The notes beneath the pieces are model-generated. The model made no database searches. It worked only from the letters and a program-made list of their open reading frames with translations, and was not told the origin of the DNA. From NCBI GenBank assembly GCA_934621505.1, contig CAKTUU010000035.1:1-20903 (forward strand): a stretch of 20,903 nucleotides of DNA, read 5' to 3'. The DNA comes from an uncultured Clostridia bacterium. GTDB lineage: Bacteria > Bacillota > Clostridia > Christensenellales > Aristaeellaceae. The position numbers were made by a program, and so were the translations under genes. Shown one piece after another: positions 6,501-13,111 of this stretch. The stretch's first letter is position 1. Each line of letters starts with the position of its first letter.

Positions 6501-7553
6501 TTACCGGTGATTGCGGATGACGACAATGCCGCTGCCACCTGCGCCTCCGCCGCTTTCAGCAACAGCTCCGCCACCACCGCCTCCTGTGTTTGTGCCACCG
6601 GCCGTTCCCGGGCCACCATTGCCACCACCGCCAGCTCCACCAGCGATAACCGTCGTGCCTCCGCCACGGTTCGCACCGCTTCCTCCACCGGAATACAACG
6701 TGCCGGATGCTTCACCAAATTCTCGCGTTGTGTTACCTTGGCCATAACCTGAACCAGAAACAACTACCGCAGCATTACCGCCATCACTGCCGCCTTTACA
6801 TGAATTTCCTGATACGTCATAATATCCAAGCTGCCCTGCACCGCTTCCGCCGTTTCCGCAATTAGTGGTATTCACCTTCCTTGATTGTCCACCTGCTGCT
6901 GTTATAGCGCCAAAGCTGCTTGTTCCTCCAGTAGCGCCTGAGTTATTACTCGGATTAATTCCACCAGCTCCAATAATAATGGATATGGCTGTGTTAAGCG
7001 AAACGGAAACTCCGGTAGACGTTTGAGTATAACCGCCAGCGCCACCACCGCCTCCGTGATCGCTCATTGCATATGTTCCGGCCCCGCCTCCACCCACGCA
7101 AAACACATCAATGGTGCTTGCATTGCCAAGGAACGTGAATCTAAGCGTTCCGCTGGTCAGGAACTTGACGCGCCAATTATAGTTGCCATCATTGATGAAC
7201 GTAGCCGTACCCGTGTAGCTGTACACCGGTTTCCAGTCCCGTACCGTCAGGGTCGCCACACGGCTGGTCACCGTGCCCGCCTTGTTGGTTACCTCGCAGT
7301 AAACGGTCGTTGTGGTAGCCGCTGTCAGTCCCGTCAGGTTCAGGGTAGCACCCGTGGTCCCGCTCACCAGATTGCCGCCCTTGTACCATTTATATGTGTA
7401 TTCCGCCGGGCTGCCCGGTTCCGTAATCTGTACGCTGAAAACCGCCGACCCGTTAGCGGACGCTACAACGGTCACATCCTGCGGGTAGTTTTCGCTTAGC
7501 ACCGGCAGCTTATAGGCCTGTCCGCCCCGGCGCACAATCAAGCATTCACCCAT
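6501..7553 (-). CDS. tail fibre: Ig-like domain plus glycine-rich adhesin domain
   Basis: This 350-aa protein starts at ATG directly after the stop of the previous gene, with AAAGGTGG upstream. Residues 1-20 (MGECLIVRRGGQAYKLPVL) form a short attachment segment. About 25-105 is an Ig-like fold (NGSAVFSVQITEPGSPAEYTYKWYKGG...TVYCEVTNKAGTVTSRVATLTV). About 110-145 (TGTATFINDGNYNWRVKFLT) leads into a glycine-rich C-terminal domain: VFCVGGGGAGTYAMSDHGGG, repeated GGSGAG/GGGSGANRGGG blocks, ending GSGIVVIRNHR. Such glycine-rich domains often form polyglycine-II bundles at the tips of phage fibres and determine host range. Codons in the C-terminal half, about 6720-7190, are AT-richer than in neighbouring genes, suggesting recent exchange of this module. 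Confidence 0.82.
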   Translation of the reverse strand: MGECLIVRRGGQAYKLPVLSENYPQDVTVVASANGSAVFSVQITEPGSPAEYTYKWYKGGNLVSGTTGATLNLTGLTAATTTTVYCEVTNKAGTVTSRVATLTVRDWKPVYSYTGTATFINDGNYNWRVKFLTSGTLRFTFLGNASTIDVFCVGGGGAGTYAMSDHGGGGGAGGYTQTSTGVSVSLNTAISIIIGAGGINPSNNSGATGGTSSFGAITAAGGQSRKVNTTNCGNGGSGAGQLGYYDVSGNSCKGGSDGGNAAVVVSGSGYGQGNTTREFGEASGTLYSGGGSGANRGGGTTVIAGGAGGGGNGGPGTAGGTNTGGGGGGAVAESGGGAGGSGIVVIRNHR

Positions 7554-8171
7554 TTACCGCACCACCTTTAAAATCACCGGAACGTCTACCTCCGGTTTTT
7601 CCTCATAGCAATAGGCCGTAACGGTTCCATCGCCGGTATCCACCCGGCCGACAAAGGTCCATGCGTCTGTCAGGGCCTTGCCCACCTGGGCTGTGGACGC
7701 TCCGCTCAGGCTTACATCAATCAGAGGATCATCCGCAGCCAGAATACCCGTTACGCTTACCGTCTGGCTGTAGGGGGCGGACGCGCTCCACCCGGCGGAT
7801 GGAAAAACCGCCGTATAGCTGGCGGTGCTGGCCTTTCGGCCAATAGCCTGCAAGGCTTCCTGCTCGCTGATTTTGGTTTCCAGTCCATCCGCCAGGCTTT
7901 GCAGCTTCTGCGCCACGCTGGGGGCGTTTTCCTCCCCATTCACAGGAATGCTGGTTGCGTATAGTTTAATGTCGCCGATGTCATCCCGGCTTTGACCGTT
8001 TACGGTAGCGGACGTGGCGTTCAGGCTGGCCAGCCATTCCGCTTCCGTGCCCTCAAACCCATGCTGCCGGGCGATTTCGTAGGCGCTGTAGCCCCGGTAC
8101 AGCTGCATTTCGGCGGATAACCGCCCGTCCTCCGCTTCCAGCGCCAGTTCAAAATGAACGTCAGATAGCAT
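7554..8171 (-). CDS. phage tail fibre-like protein
   Basis: This 205-aa protein starts at ATG 8171, overlapping the previous gene by 11 bases, with GGAGGTGG upstream. The N-terminal segment MLSDVHFELALEAEDG, followed by the motif YSAYEIARQHGFEGTEAEWLASL (about 25-50), recurs at the head of many Bacillota tail fibres. Residues about 52-130 include a helical stretch (SVAQKLQSLADGLETKISEQEALQAIG). The C-terminal part (about 118-205) is a beta-rich domain with AVFPSAGWSASAPYSQTVSV and DDPLIDVSLSG, as seen in phage fibre trunks. It probably links the particle's distal tail to the glycine-rich receptor-binding protein encoded next. No enzymatic motif is seen. Confidence 0.78.
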   Translation of the reverse strand: MLSDVHFELALEAEDGRLSAEMQLYRGYSAYEIARQHGFEGTEAEWLASLNATSATVNGQSRDDIGDIKLYATSIPVNGEENAPSVAQKLQSLADGLETKISEQEALQAIGRKASTASYTAVFPSAGWSASAPYSQTVSVTGILAADDPLIDVSLSGASTAQVGKALTDAWTFVGRVDTGDGTVTAYCYEEKPEVDVPVILKVVR

Positions 8172-8499
8172 CGCCTACCACCTCCAGCAGCTGAAAGGTC
8201 GCGTATTCCATAGGCGTGCGCACCTCCATGCCATCGTCTCCGGGAATCAGCACCCGCATGTCCCAGAAATAGGTTCCTGCCGCAAGCTCCGCCGTATCGG
8301 CCGGAACCAGATGCACAGCCGCCGCGTTGTCCGTTACGCTTACCGTTTTTTCAATCACCGCCGTTTCATCCCTGATCCGCTTTTTCAGGGTGAAAAGAGC
8401 CTGTGTGCCAACCGGCAGGGTCCGCCCCGTAAACGTCATGGAAAACGAAAAGCTGTCGCCCCGGGTCAGCTCAATGTTTTTTCCGTCAATGCTAAACAA
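8161..8499 (-). CDS. possible internal translation product (Ig-fold domain alone)
   Basis: Inside the collar gene, the codons for EERRN form AAAGGAGG (8509-8516), followed after 9 bases by an in-frame TTG at 8499. Initiation there would give a 112-aa protein beginning MFSIDGKNIELTRGDSFSF. TTG starts are used by other genes in the window (489 and 1822), so this is plausible. The domain boundary coincides exactly with the Shine-Dalgarno, as expected if two separate genes lost the stop codon between them. Confidence 0.45.
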   Translation of the reverse strand: MFSIDGKNIELTRGDSFSFSMTFTGRTLPVGTQALFTLKKRIRDETAVIEKTVSVTDNAAAVHLVPADTAELAAGTYFWDMRVLIPGDDGMEVRTPMEYATFQLLEVVGDAI

Positions 8500-9186
8500 A
8501 AACCGGTTCCTCCTTTCCTCTCTCGCCGTCCGTTTCCACATGTACACCGTCAGATAGGGCGGCATGTTGTTGTGGGCCGCGCCGCCGCCAGTTGCCCGGA
8601 TGTAGTCTGCGCTCCACCAGTTTGCCGTAGGCGCACCTTTTACGCCTGCAACGCTATCTCCTGTTTCCGCAGAAATGTATTGGATTTCGTGGCTGTGGCT
8701 TGGCATTTCCTCCACCGTCAGCGTGTGCGCCGCCTCGCCTCCCGTTGCCCCTGCCGCGTATGTGTCCCCAGCCGCCAGCAGGAAGCGATCTTTCAGCCGC
8801 TCCCACGTCCCGCCAAACAGGGTATTGGGGTCTGCGGCGTTCACGCTCATATACAGGCTGCCGATGGGGTATACCGCGTCAAGCAGCTCCGCTTTGGCCA
8901 GCTTGGCAGCGTTCAGGGTGGCCACCGCCGTGTTCAGCTGCTCAAAAGCGCCCGCCAGCGTGGTCACATTGCCCTGCACCGCGCCCATGTCGCTTTCCAG
9001 CCCGTTTACCGTGCCTCGAAAAACCTTGCTCAGGTCGTTCATCCCCAAACGGCCATAGCGCTTGTAAATGTCCTCCAAAATCCCCTGCAAGGTGCGCACA
9101 AAGCGCTTTTCTTCCTCGTTCCAGCCCTTGGGGGCGTACAGGGGCTGGTGCTGCTGTATGGTGCTGTATTTCGGCTTGTTCGCCAT
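8161..9186 (-). CDS. tail collar / baseplate protein fused to a BppU-like Ig-fold domain
   Basis: This 341-aa protein starts at ATG behind GAGGTGAGAGC, 9 bases after the nozzle gene. Residues 1-100 are a helical attachment segment (KGWNEEEKRFVRTLQGILED...YGRLGMNDLSK). About 104-228 is a collar-type domain: YPIGSLYMSVNAADPNTLFG, GTWERLKDRFLLAAG, then HTLTVEEMPSHSHEI and NNMPPYLTVYMWKRT, the usual end of such proteins. After that the frame runs on into SIDGKNIELTRGDSFSFSMTF...GTYFWDMRV, an Ig-like N-terminal domain of BppU-type fibre proteins that normally begins its own gene. A complete Shine-Dalgarno and TTG remain at the seam, so a shorter protein may also be made. It is probably at the distal end of the short tail. 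Confidence 0.82.
   Translation of the reverse strand: MANKPKYSTIQQHQPLYAPKGWNEEEKRFVRTLQGILEDIYKRYGRLGMNDLSKVFRGTVNGLESDMGAVQGNVTTLAGAFEQLNTAVATLNAAKLAKAELLDAVYPIGSLYMSVNAADPNTLFGGTWERLKDRFLLAAGDTYAAGATGGEAAHTLTVEEMPSHSHEIQYISAETGDSVAGVKGAPTANWWSADYIRATGGGAAHNNMPPYLTVYMWKRTAREERRNRFLFSIDGKNIELTRGDSFSFSMTFTGRTLPVGTQALFTLKKRIRDETAVIEKTVSVTDNAAAVHLVPADTAELAAGTYFWDMRVLIPGDDGMEVRTPMEYATFQLLEVVGDAI
8509..8516 (-). promoter_or_regulatory. retained internal Shine-Dalgarno at a domain seam
   Basis: AAAGGAGG on the minus strand lies within the coding sequence of the collar/Ig-fold protein, 9 bases before an in-frame TTG. It matches the anti-Shine-Dalgarno as well as the sites in front of the cluster's true starts. 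Confidence 0.6.
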
Positions 9187-9195
9187 GCTCTCACC

Positions 9196-10674
9196 TCAAT
9201 CGCCGTCGGTTTCGGCCACAATTTGCAGCCCGCCCAGCAGCCGCCAGGGGGTGGTGGACGCGCTTTCCAGAATGAAGCGGAATCTACGCCCATTCCCGCC
9301 AAAGGTCAGCCGCCGCTGCTTGGCCTGCCGCTCTCCCGCTGGCGGGGAAAAGCTCACCGCCTTGGTTTTCAGCTTCTTTTCCGTCTGAATCCCCACGGTC
9401 AAGGTCATTTCCGCCTCGGCTTCCACCGTCAGGTACACCGTAAAGCCGCCCTTGAGCAGGTTTTTGTAGTTCAGGTCAAACCACGGGCTTACCCACCGCA
9501 TGGGCTGGGCAAATCCGCCCTCCCGGCAGTCCTCCCGCCAAAGCCACACCTTGCCCGGGGTGGTGGCGCTGGTAAAATACAGCGCTTCTTCCGTGGGCAA
9601 AAAGCTCTCCACGCTCACATCGTCCCGCAGCAGCCAGGTCTGTTCCTCCGTGTTGTACATCAGCACGGCGTTGTTGGCGGTGGCTTCGTCCAATGGCAGG
9701 GCCAGATAATAGGTGTTGCGCCACATGCAGGCCACGGCGTTGTCCAGGGCGCTTTTGTTCATACGGGCAAATACGCCTTTCGCAAAGGTCTGCTGAAAGG
9801 GAATCACGCTCTCCCCGTCATAACACAACACACCCTGACGGCCCAGCATCAAAATGCGCATTCCATCCACAGCCACCGTAGCGGAAAAAGGCGCTCCGCC
9901 GCCGTATTGTTCCTTAAAGGCGTATTCCCCCGGGTTGGTGCCCAAAATGCGCCAAACCCGGGTACGCTTCAGGGCCACCAGCTGGTCGCCAAAGGGGGTC
10001 AGGGCCGTAAAGCTGTCCCCGTCCCAGCTGGGCTGCATCACATCGCCCGCTCCATCCTCCGGAGCGTCGTCGTTCTGGCTCCAGTCAAAAGGGTCGAAGG
10101 GAGCCGAATACGCCAGCAAATCCGGGTCGCCGGTAATCGCGCCGCCCCAGATTCGTTCCGCGTACCGGGCGATGACCCCAAACTTCTTAGGCGTCTGCAC
10201 CAGACTGGCGGTCATGGTATCGCCCCGCACGCAAATCATGCCGTCCCTGGCGTTGCTCAGCAGCAGCACGTCCACCGGCGCGTCGCTGCCCTCCGGGTTC
10301 ATCTCGTAGGTCACATAGCTCCAGGTGTTGGATTGATAGGCCTGTCCCTGAAACCCCTGAGGCAGCTCCAGCCGCGTCCAGCTTTCCCCTCCGGGCAGCA
10401 TCCAGTACAGCTGCCCGCCGCTGGCGGCCACCAGCACGTCATGCTGGTCGTCCGCCGTATGCCAGCGCCGGTGCAGCCGCGCCAGGGTTTCAATGGGCTG
10501 GCTTAGCATGCCGGGCAGCAGCTGGCAGGCGGCCATGGGACGCAGCACGCCCTCCCGGGTCTGAACGTTCCGGCACTGGTCCGCATATCGCGCATCGGCG
10601 GAAAAGCCCTGCCCATACTGCCACAGGCCCCGAAACTCGGGAATGGAAACCGTCATTGTTCCATCATCCATCAT
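9196..10674 (-). CDS. podovirus-type tail nozzle/hub protein (beta-propeller-like)
   Basis: This 492-aa protein starts at ATG 10674, with GGGGTGA upstream and only 4 bases after the adaptor stop. It opens VSIPEFRGLWQYGQGFSADA, then CRNVQTREGVLRPMAACQLL. This 'drop-in of a profile of measured values' layout and the phrase RIWGGAITGDPDLLAYSAPFDPFDWS (around residues 178-203) match stabilisation/nozzle proteins of short-tailed phages. The many evenly spaced beta stretches (LVAASGGQLYWMLPGG, MLGRQGVLCYDGESVIPF, LMYNTEEQTWLLRD) suggest a propeller-like core. The C-terminal part is a beta domain (FTVYLTVEAEAEMTLTVGIQ). It should form the central tail tube exit below the adaptor ring. Assignment rests on pattern and gene order, not on a clear diagnostic motif. 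Confidence 0.68.
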   Translation of the reverse strand: MMDDGTMTVSIPEFRGLWQYGQGFSADARYADQCRNVQTREGVLRPMAACQLLPGMLSQPIETLARLHRRWHTADDQHDVLVAASGGQLYWMLPGGESWTRLELPQGFQGQAYQSNTWSYVTYEMNPEGSDAPVDVLLLSNARDGMICVRGDTMTASLVQTPKKFGVIARYAERIWGGAITGDPDLLAYSAPFDPFDWSQNDDAPEDGAGDVMQPSWDGDSFTALTPFGDQLVALKRTRVWRILGTNPGEYAFKEQYGGGAPFSATVAVDGMRILMLGRQGVLCYDGESVIPFQQTFAKGVFARMNKSALDNAVACMWRNTYYLALPLDEATANNAVLMYNTEEQTWLLRDDVSVESFLPTEEALYFTSATTPGKVWLWREDCREGGFAQPMRWVSPWFDLNYKNLLKGGFTVYLTVEAEAEMTLTVGIQTEKKLKTKAVSFSPPAGERQAKQRRLTFGGNGRRFRFILESASTTPWRLLGGLQIVAETDGD

Positions 10675-10678
10675 GCCG

Positions 10679-11065
10679 TCACCCCGGAATATTGGTAAAA
10701 CGCGCCGTCTGTGACACGCCTTTGCCCATCATGGAACGCAGCTGTTTTTCCGCATTCTCAAACGCCCGGCGATAGTACAGTCCCCGGCTTTGCTTTTGCG
10801 CGTTGCCGTTGCGGTACACCAGCCAGGTAGCCCAGTCGGCCATGGCCCCGTGGGTCCAATCCGGCAGCTGCGGCGTGGATTTGTCGTTTTTCAGCGGCGG
10901 ATAGGTTTCGCTGTCCGCGGACACATGCTGCCCGGACCAGACCATGGTCAGCCTGTCATAGGCCTGGTTCAGGTAATCCGTCACATAGGGCATAAAGTCC
11001 CCCAAATCATCCGCGTCGTTATTGGTTTGAAACATCACCGTCTGTTTTAGCTCCAACAGGTTCAT
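10679..11065 (-). CDS. head-tail adaptor protein
   Basis: This 128-aa, mostly helical protein starts at ATG behind GGAAAGGAGCC. The beginning MNLLELKQTVMFQTNNDADD, then MPYVTDYLNQAYDRLTMVW, resembles adaptor proteins that sit under the portal ring in phages (P22 gp4/T7 gp11-like, helical bundles). The middle (WTHGAMADWATWLVYRNGNAQ) and the end (YYRRAFENAEKQLRSMMG) are further amphipathic helices. Its place between a head protein and the nozzle gene supports this role. The similarity is in secondary structure and length rather than conserved residues. Confidence 0.65.
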   Translation of the reverse strand: MNLLELKQTVMFQTNNDADDLGDFMPYVTDYLNQAYDRLTMVWSGQHVSADSETYPPLKNDKSTPQLPDWTHGAMADWATWLVYRNGNAQKQSRGLYYRRAFENAEKQLRSMMGKGVSQTARFTNIPG

Positions 11066-11082
11066 GGCCGGCTCCTTTCCTT

Positions 11083-11307
11083 TTACAGATTGGGGTAGCG
11101 CTGCTTCAGCTGCATAAACACAGGCGCCTTTACATCCACATATTCGCCCCGGCGAATCTGGGTCACCTTACCGTTCAGAATCACCTGCTCGGTCTGGTCC
11201 ACATTCATCTGCGAACCATCCTCCTCCGCCAGCGGAATAAACACCCGCACCATAGGCTCCAAAGCCGCCTCTTTCTTTACCACCGTCGTGCTGATGCCAT
11301 CGTTCAT
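11083..11307 (-). CDS. small head protein, hypothetical
   Basis: This 74-aa protein starts at ATG behind GGAAGGA. After a variable N-terminus it reads MVRVFIPLAEEDGSQMNVDQ, then EQVILNGKVTQIRRGEYVDV and PVFMQLKQRYPNL. The 'V-x-V-N-G-x-x-x-x-I-x-R-G-x-x-V-x-V-x-x-x-V/F' pattern is frequent in small proteins encoded right after capsid genes of Bacillota phages. They may be capsid decoration or completion factors. It lies downstream of a strong hairpin that separates it from the capsid gene. Function not established. Confidence 0.65.
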   Translation of the reverse strand: MNDGISTTVVKKEAALEPMVRVFIPLAEEDGSQMNVDQTEQVILNGKVTQIRRGEYVDVKAPVFMQLKQRYPNL

Positions 11308-11344
11308 CCAAAATCCTTCCTTTCTTTATTCAGTGTGCATAATT

Positions 11345-11370
11345 GGCGCGGGAAAGTCCTTTCCCGCGCC
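11345..11370 (-). terminator. strong hairpin directly downstream of the capsid gene
   Basis: GGCGCGGGAAAG and CTTTCCCGCGCC form a perfect 12-bp stem around a tiny loop, beginning 10 bases after the capsid stop codon. No U-run follows on the minus strand, so full intrinsic termination is doubtful. It could protect the 3' end of a processed capsid message or cause partial termination, raising capsid output relative to downstream tail genes. Confidence 0.6.
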
Positions 11371-11380
11371 CATTCCCCGG

Positions 11381-12616
11381 TCAGGCCGTGGCTCCGTGCT
11401 CAATGCGCACCATAAAGGCGTCCTGCAAAATCACGCAGGTAAAGCCCCGCACCTTCCAGGCGATGGTTTCCCGCTGCTCCAGCGGGTCGTCAGCGCCCGC
11501 GCTGCCGGGAGGATTGATGATAATCTTCACGTTCTTGCCATCGCCGCCCAGTTCCACATCGCCAAAGGCGTTCTGCCCATACACCAGCGTGCCGTATACC
11601 GGCGCGCCGTCCGCGCCGCCGCCGGTGGGCACAATCTTGGCGCTGTTGGCGCTGGTCCATTCGGCGGTCACGGAGCTGTCCGGCATCCAGCGGAAGGTAA
11701 TTTTCTTCGCCGCCGCGTCCACCCGTTCCACACACATGGGCGTTACCGTAGTCGCGCCGGATTTGGTGTACTGCACGTTCACCAGCTTGCCGGTCAGCAC
11801 CCGCGCGTCCTGCTCGCTGATGCTTTCGCTGACCGTCATGCAGCGCTTGGCCACATCCAGGCCGCTCAGGGTCAGGGAAGCGGTAGTTCCGTACAGATAG
11901 CTTTCCGCCCTGAACACCTTGGCGTTGCTGCTTTCAAAGAACTTTACCTTGTACAGGCAGCCCAGCTCGTAGCGTTCAATCTTCTCCTTGTCCTGATACT
12001 TGGCCACATCCACCCAGTCCGTAGCGCTGGTCAGGTCAAAAACCGCGTCCGGATGAATAATCGCATGGTAAAAGCCGTCCTCAAAGGGCTTGGCATTATT
12101 GCGCTTCAAGGTGCGCACCGCCTGCTTGATGGCGGCGGGCGTCAGCTTGTCCGCGGCGGTCAGCGCGCTGCGGCTGGCGGCGCTGCCCGCGTACTGCACA
12201 TTCATGCCGGCGCACAATGCGTCCCGGCAGATGGTGTCCAGGCTGAGGGCCGCCTGGTCGCCCAGCAGCAGGGCCGTTTCCCGGTGCATATTGTCCAGCA
12301 TGTAAAAATTCAGCTCGTCCGTAATTTCCACATGGCGGCCATAGGGCTTTACCATGGCGCTGAAGGCGGACTGCTTCAGTTCCTGACCGGCGGGAGTAAC
12401 GCCCTCCTGCAGGGGCTCGGTGCAGGCTTCAAAGGGAATCATGCGGCGAAACTTTACATGCTTGCCGTTGTTTTCCGGCAAAAGGCGCTTCTGCGCGTCC
12501 CGGCTGTGCACCATTTCCGGCTTGGCGTTTTCAATCAGGGTGCGTTCGTAATAGTCCACCACGCCGGGCGCAACGCCGGAGGAGGTGGTTTTGTTCAGGT
12601 TGTCAAAAAGGGCCAT
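11381..12616 (-). CDS. major capsid protein, N4-gp56 family
   Basis: This 411-aa protein starts at ATG behind AAAGGAGTGATTC. It carries the family layout: DYYERTLIENAKPEMVHSRD (about 21-40), KHVKFRRMIPFEACTEPLQEG, KPYGRHVEITDELNFYMLDN (about 89-108), LLLGDQAALSLDTICRDALCAG, then TLKRNNAKPFEDGFYHAIIH and the wall EPDWVD-like TDWVDVAKYQDKEKIERYELG (about 205-230). These match N4-gp56-type HK97-fold capsid proteins, common in phages and prophages of gut Clostridia. It forms the icosahedral shell. The length is normal. There is no separate maturation protease gene in the cluster; the scaffold-like gene lies immediately upstream. Confidence 0.92.
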   Translation of the reverse strand: MALFDNLNKTTSSGVAPGVVDYYERTLIENAKPEMVHSRDAQKRLLPENNGKHVKFRRMIPFEACTEPLQEGVTPAGQELKQSAFSAMVKPYGRHVEITDELNFYMLDNMHRETALLLGDQAALSLDTICRDALCAGMNVQYAGSAASRSALTAADKLTPAAIKQAVRTLKRNNAKPFEDGFYHAIIHPDAVFDLTSATDWVDVAKYQDKEKIERYELGCLYKVKFFESSNAKVFRAESYLYGTTASLTLSGLDVAKRCMTVSESISEQDARVLTGKLVNVQYTKSGATTVTPMCVERVDAAAKKITFRWMPDSSVTAEWTSANSAKIVPTGGGADGAPVYGTLVYGQNAFGDVELGGDGKNVKIIINPPGSAGADDPLEQRETIAWKVRGFTCVILQDAFMVRIEHGATA

Positions 12617-12679
12617 TGAATCACTCCTTTGTTTTGAATCGATTGCGCGTACCTTCTAAAGCTCCATTCCCAACCGGCT

Positions 12680-13111
12680 TCAGCGGGCTTCGGACGGATC
12701 GCCCATGGCAATGGTGCCGCCCATCTTCAGCAGGTCGTTCAGCTTCACAAACTGGCTTTCGGTCATGGCGTTTACATTCAGCTGACCCAGCTCCACACCG
12801 TTGGCGCTTCGCACGGGCGCGGGCGGGGCGGGGCTCAGGTTCATGCTTTTGTACACATCCACAAAGTCCCACGCGCCACTGAGAATGTGGTTGCGCACCT
12901 CCACATCGGCATTGTACACAGCCATTACGTCCACGCCGGTAACGCGCTGAATGGTTTTGGCCTGTACCACCAGGGTTTGGGCCCGCATTTCCACCGGGCT
13001 GATGCTGGGCTGCTCCAGGGCGGCCTCCACCTTCTGCACAGGCTGCTGCGCCGTCTGGGGCTGCTCCTCCTCACTCATCAGCTGTTTCTGCAGGGATTCC
13101 ATCGTTTCCAT
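12680..13111 (-). CDS. scaffold-like protein, hypothetical
   Basis: This 143-aa protein starts at ATG 13111, chosen for AAGGAGG nine bases upstream, although the start lies 41 bases inside the portal gene. Residues 1-40 are Gln/Glu-rich and probably coiled or disordered (SLQKQLMSEEEQPQTAQQPV). The middle has PVEMRAQTLVVQAKTIQRVT and VMAVYNADVEVRNHILSGAW. The C-terminal part is VELGQLNVNAMTESQFVKLN, then DLLKMGGTIAMGD. A short acidic helical protein between portal and capsid genes is where phages usually encode their scaffold. No sequence motif proves it, so the call rests on position and composition. Confidence 0.6.
   Translation of the reverse strand: METMESLQKQLMSEEEQPQTAQQPVQKVEAALEQPSISPVEMRAQTLVVQAKTIQRVTGVDVMAVYNADVEVRNHILSGAWDFVDVYKSMNLSPAPPAPVRSANGVELGQLNVNAMTESQFVKLNDLLKMGGTIAMGDPSEAR

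Noticed and set aside
6511..6747. Proline-rich ORF on the plus strand opposite the glycine-rich fibre
   Set aside because: Pro-rich translation is the complement of glycine codons (GGN/CCN), not a gene.
8311..10506. Very long plus-strand open frame (731 codons) opposite the tail genes
   Set aside because: Composition is biased as expected from the reverse complement of GC-rich genes, no known motif appears, and the opposite strand carries recognisable tail proteins with ribosome binding sites.
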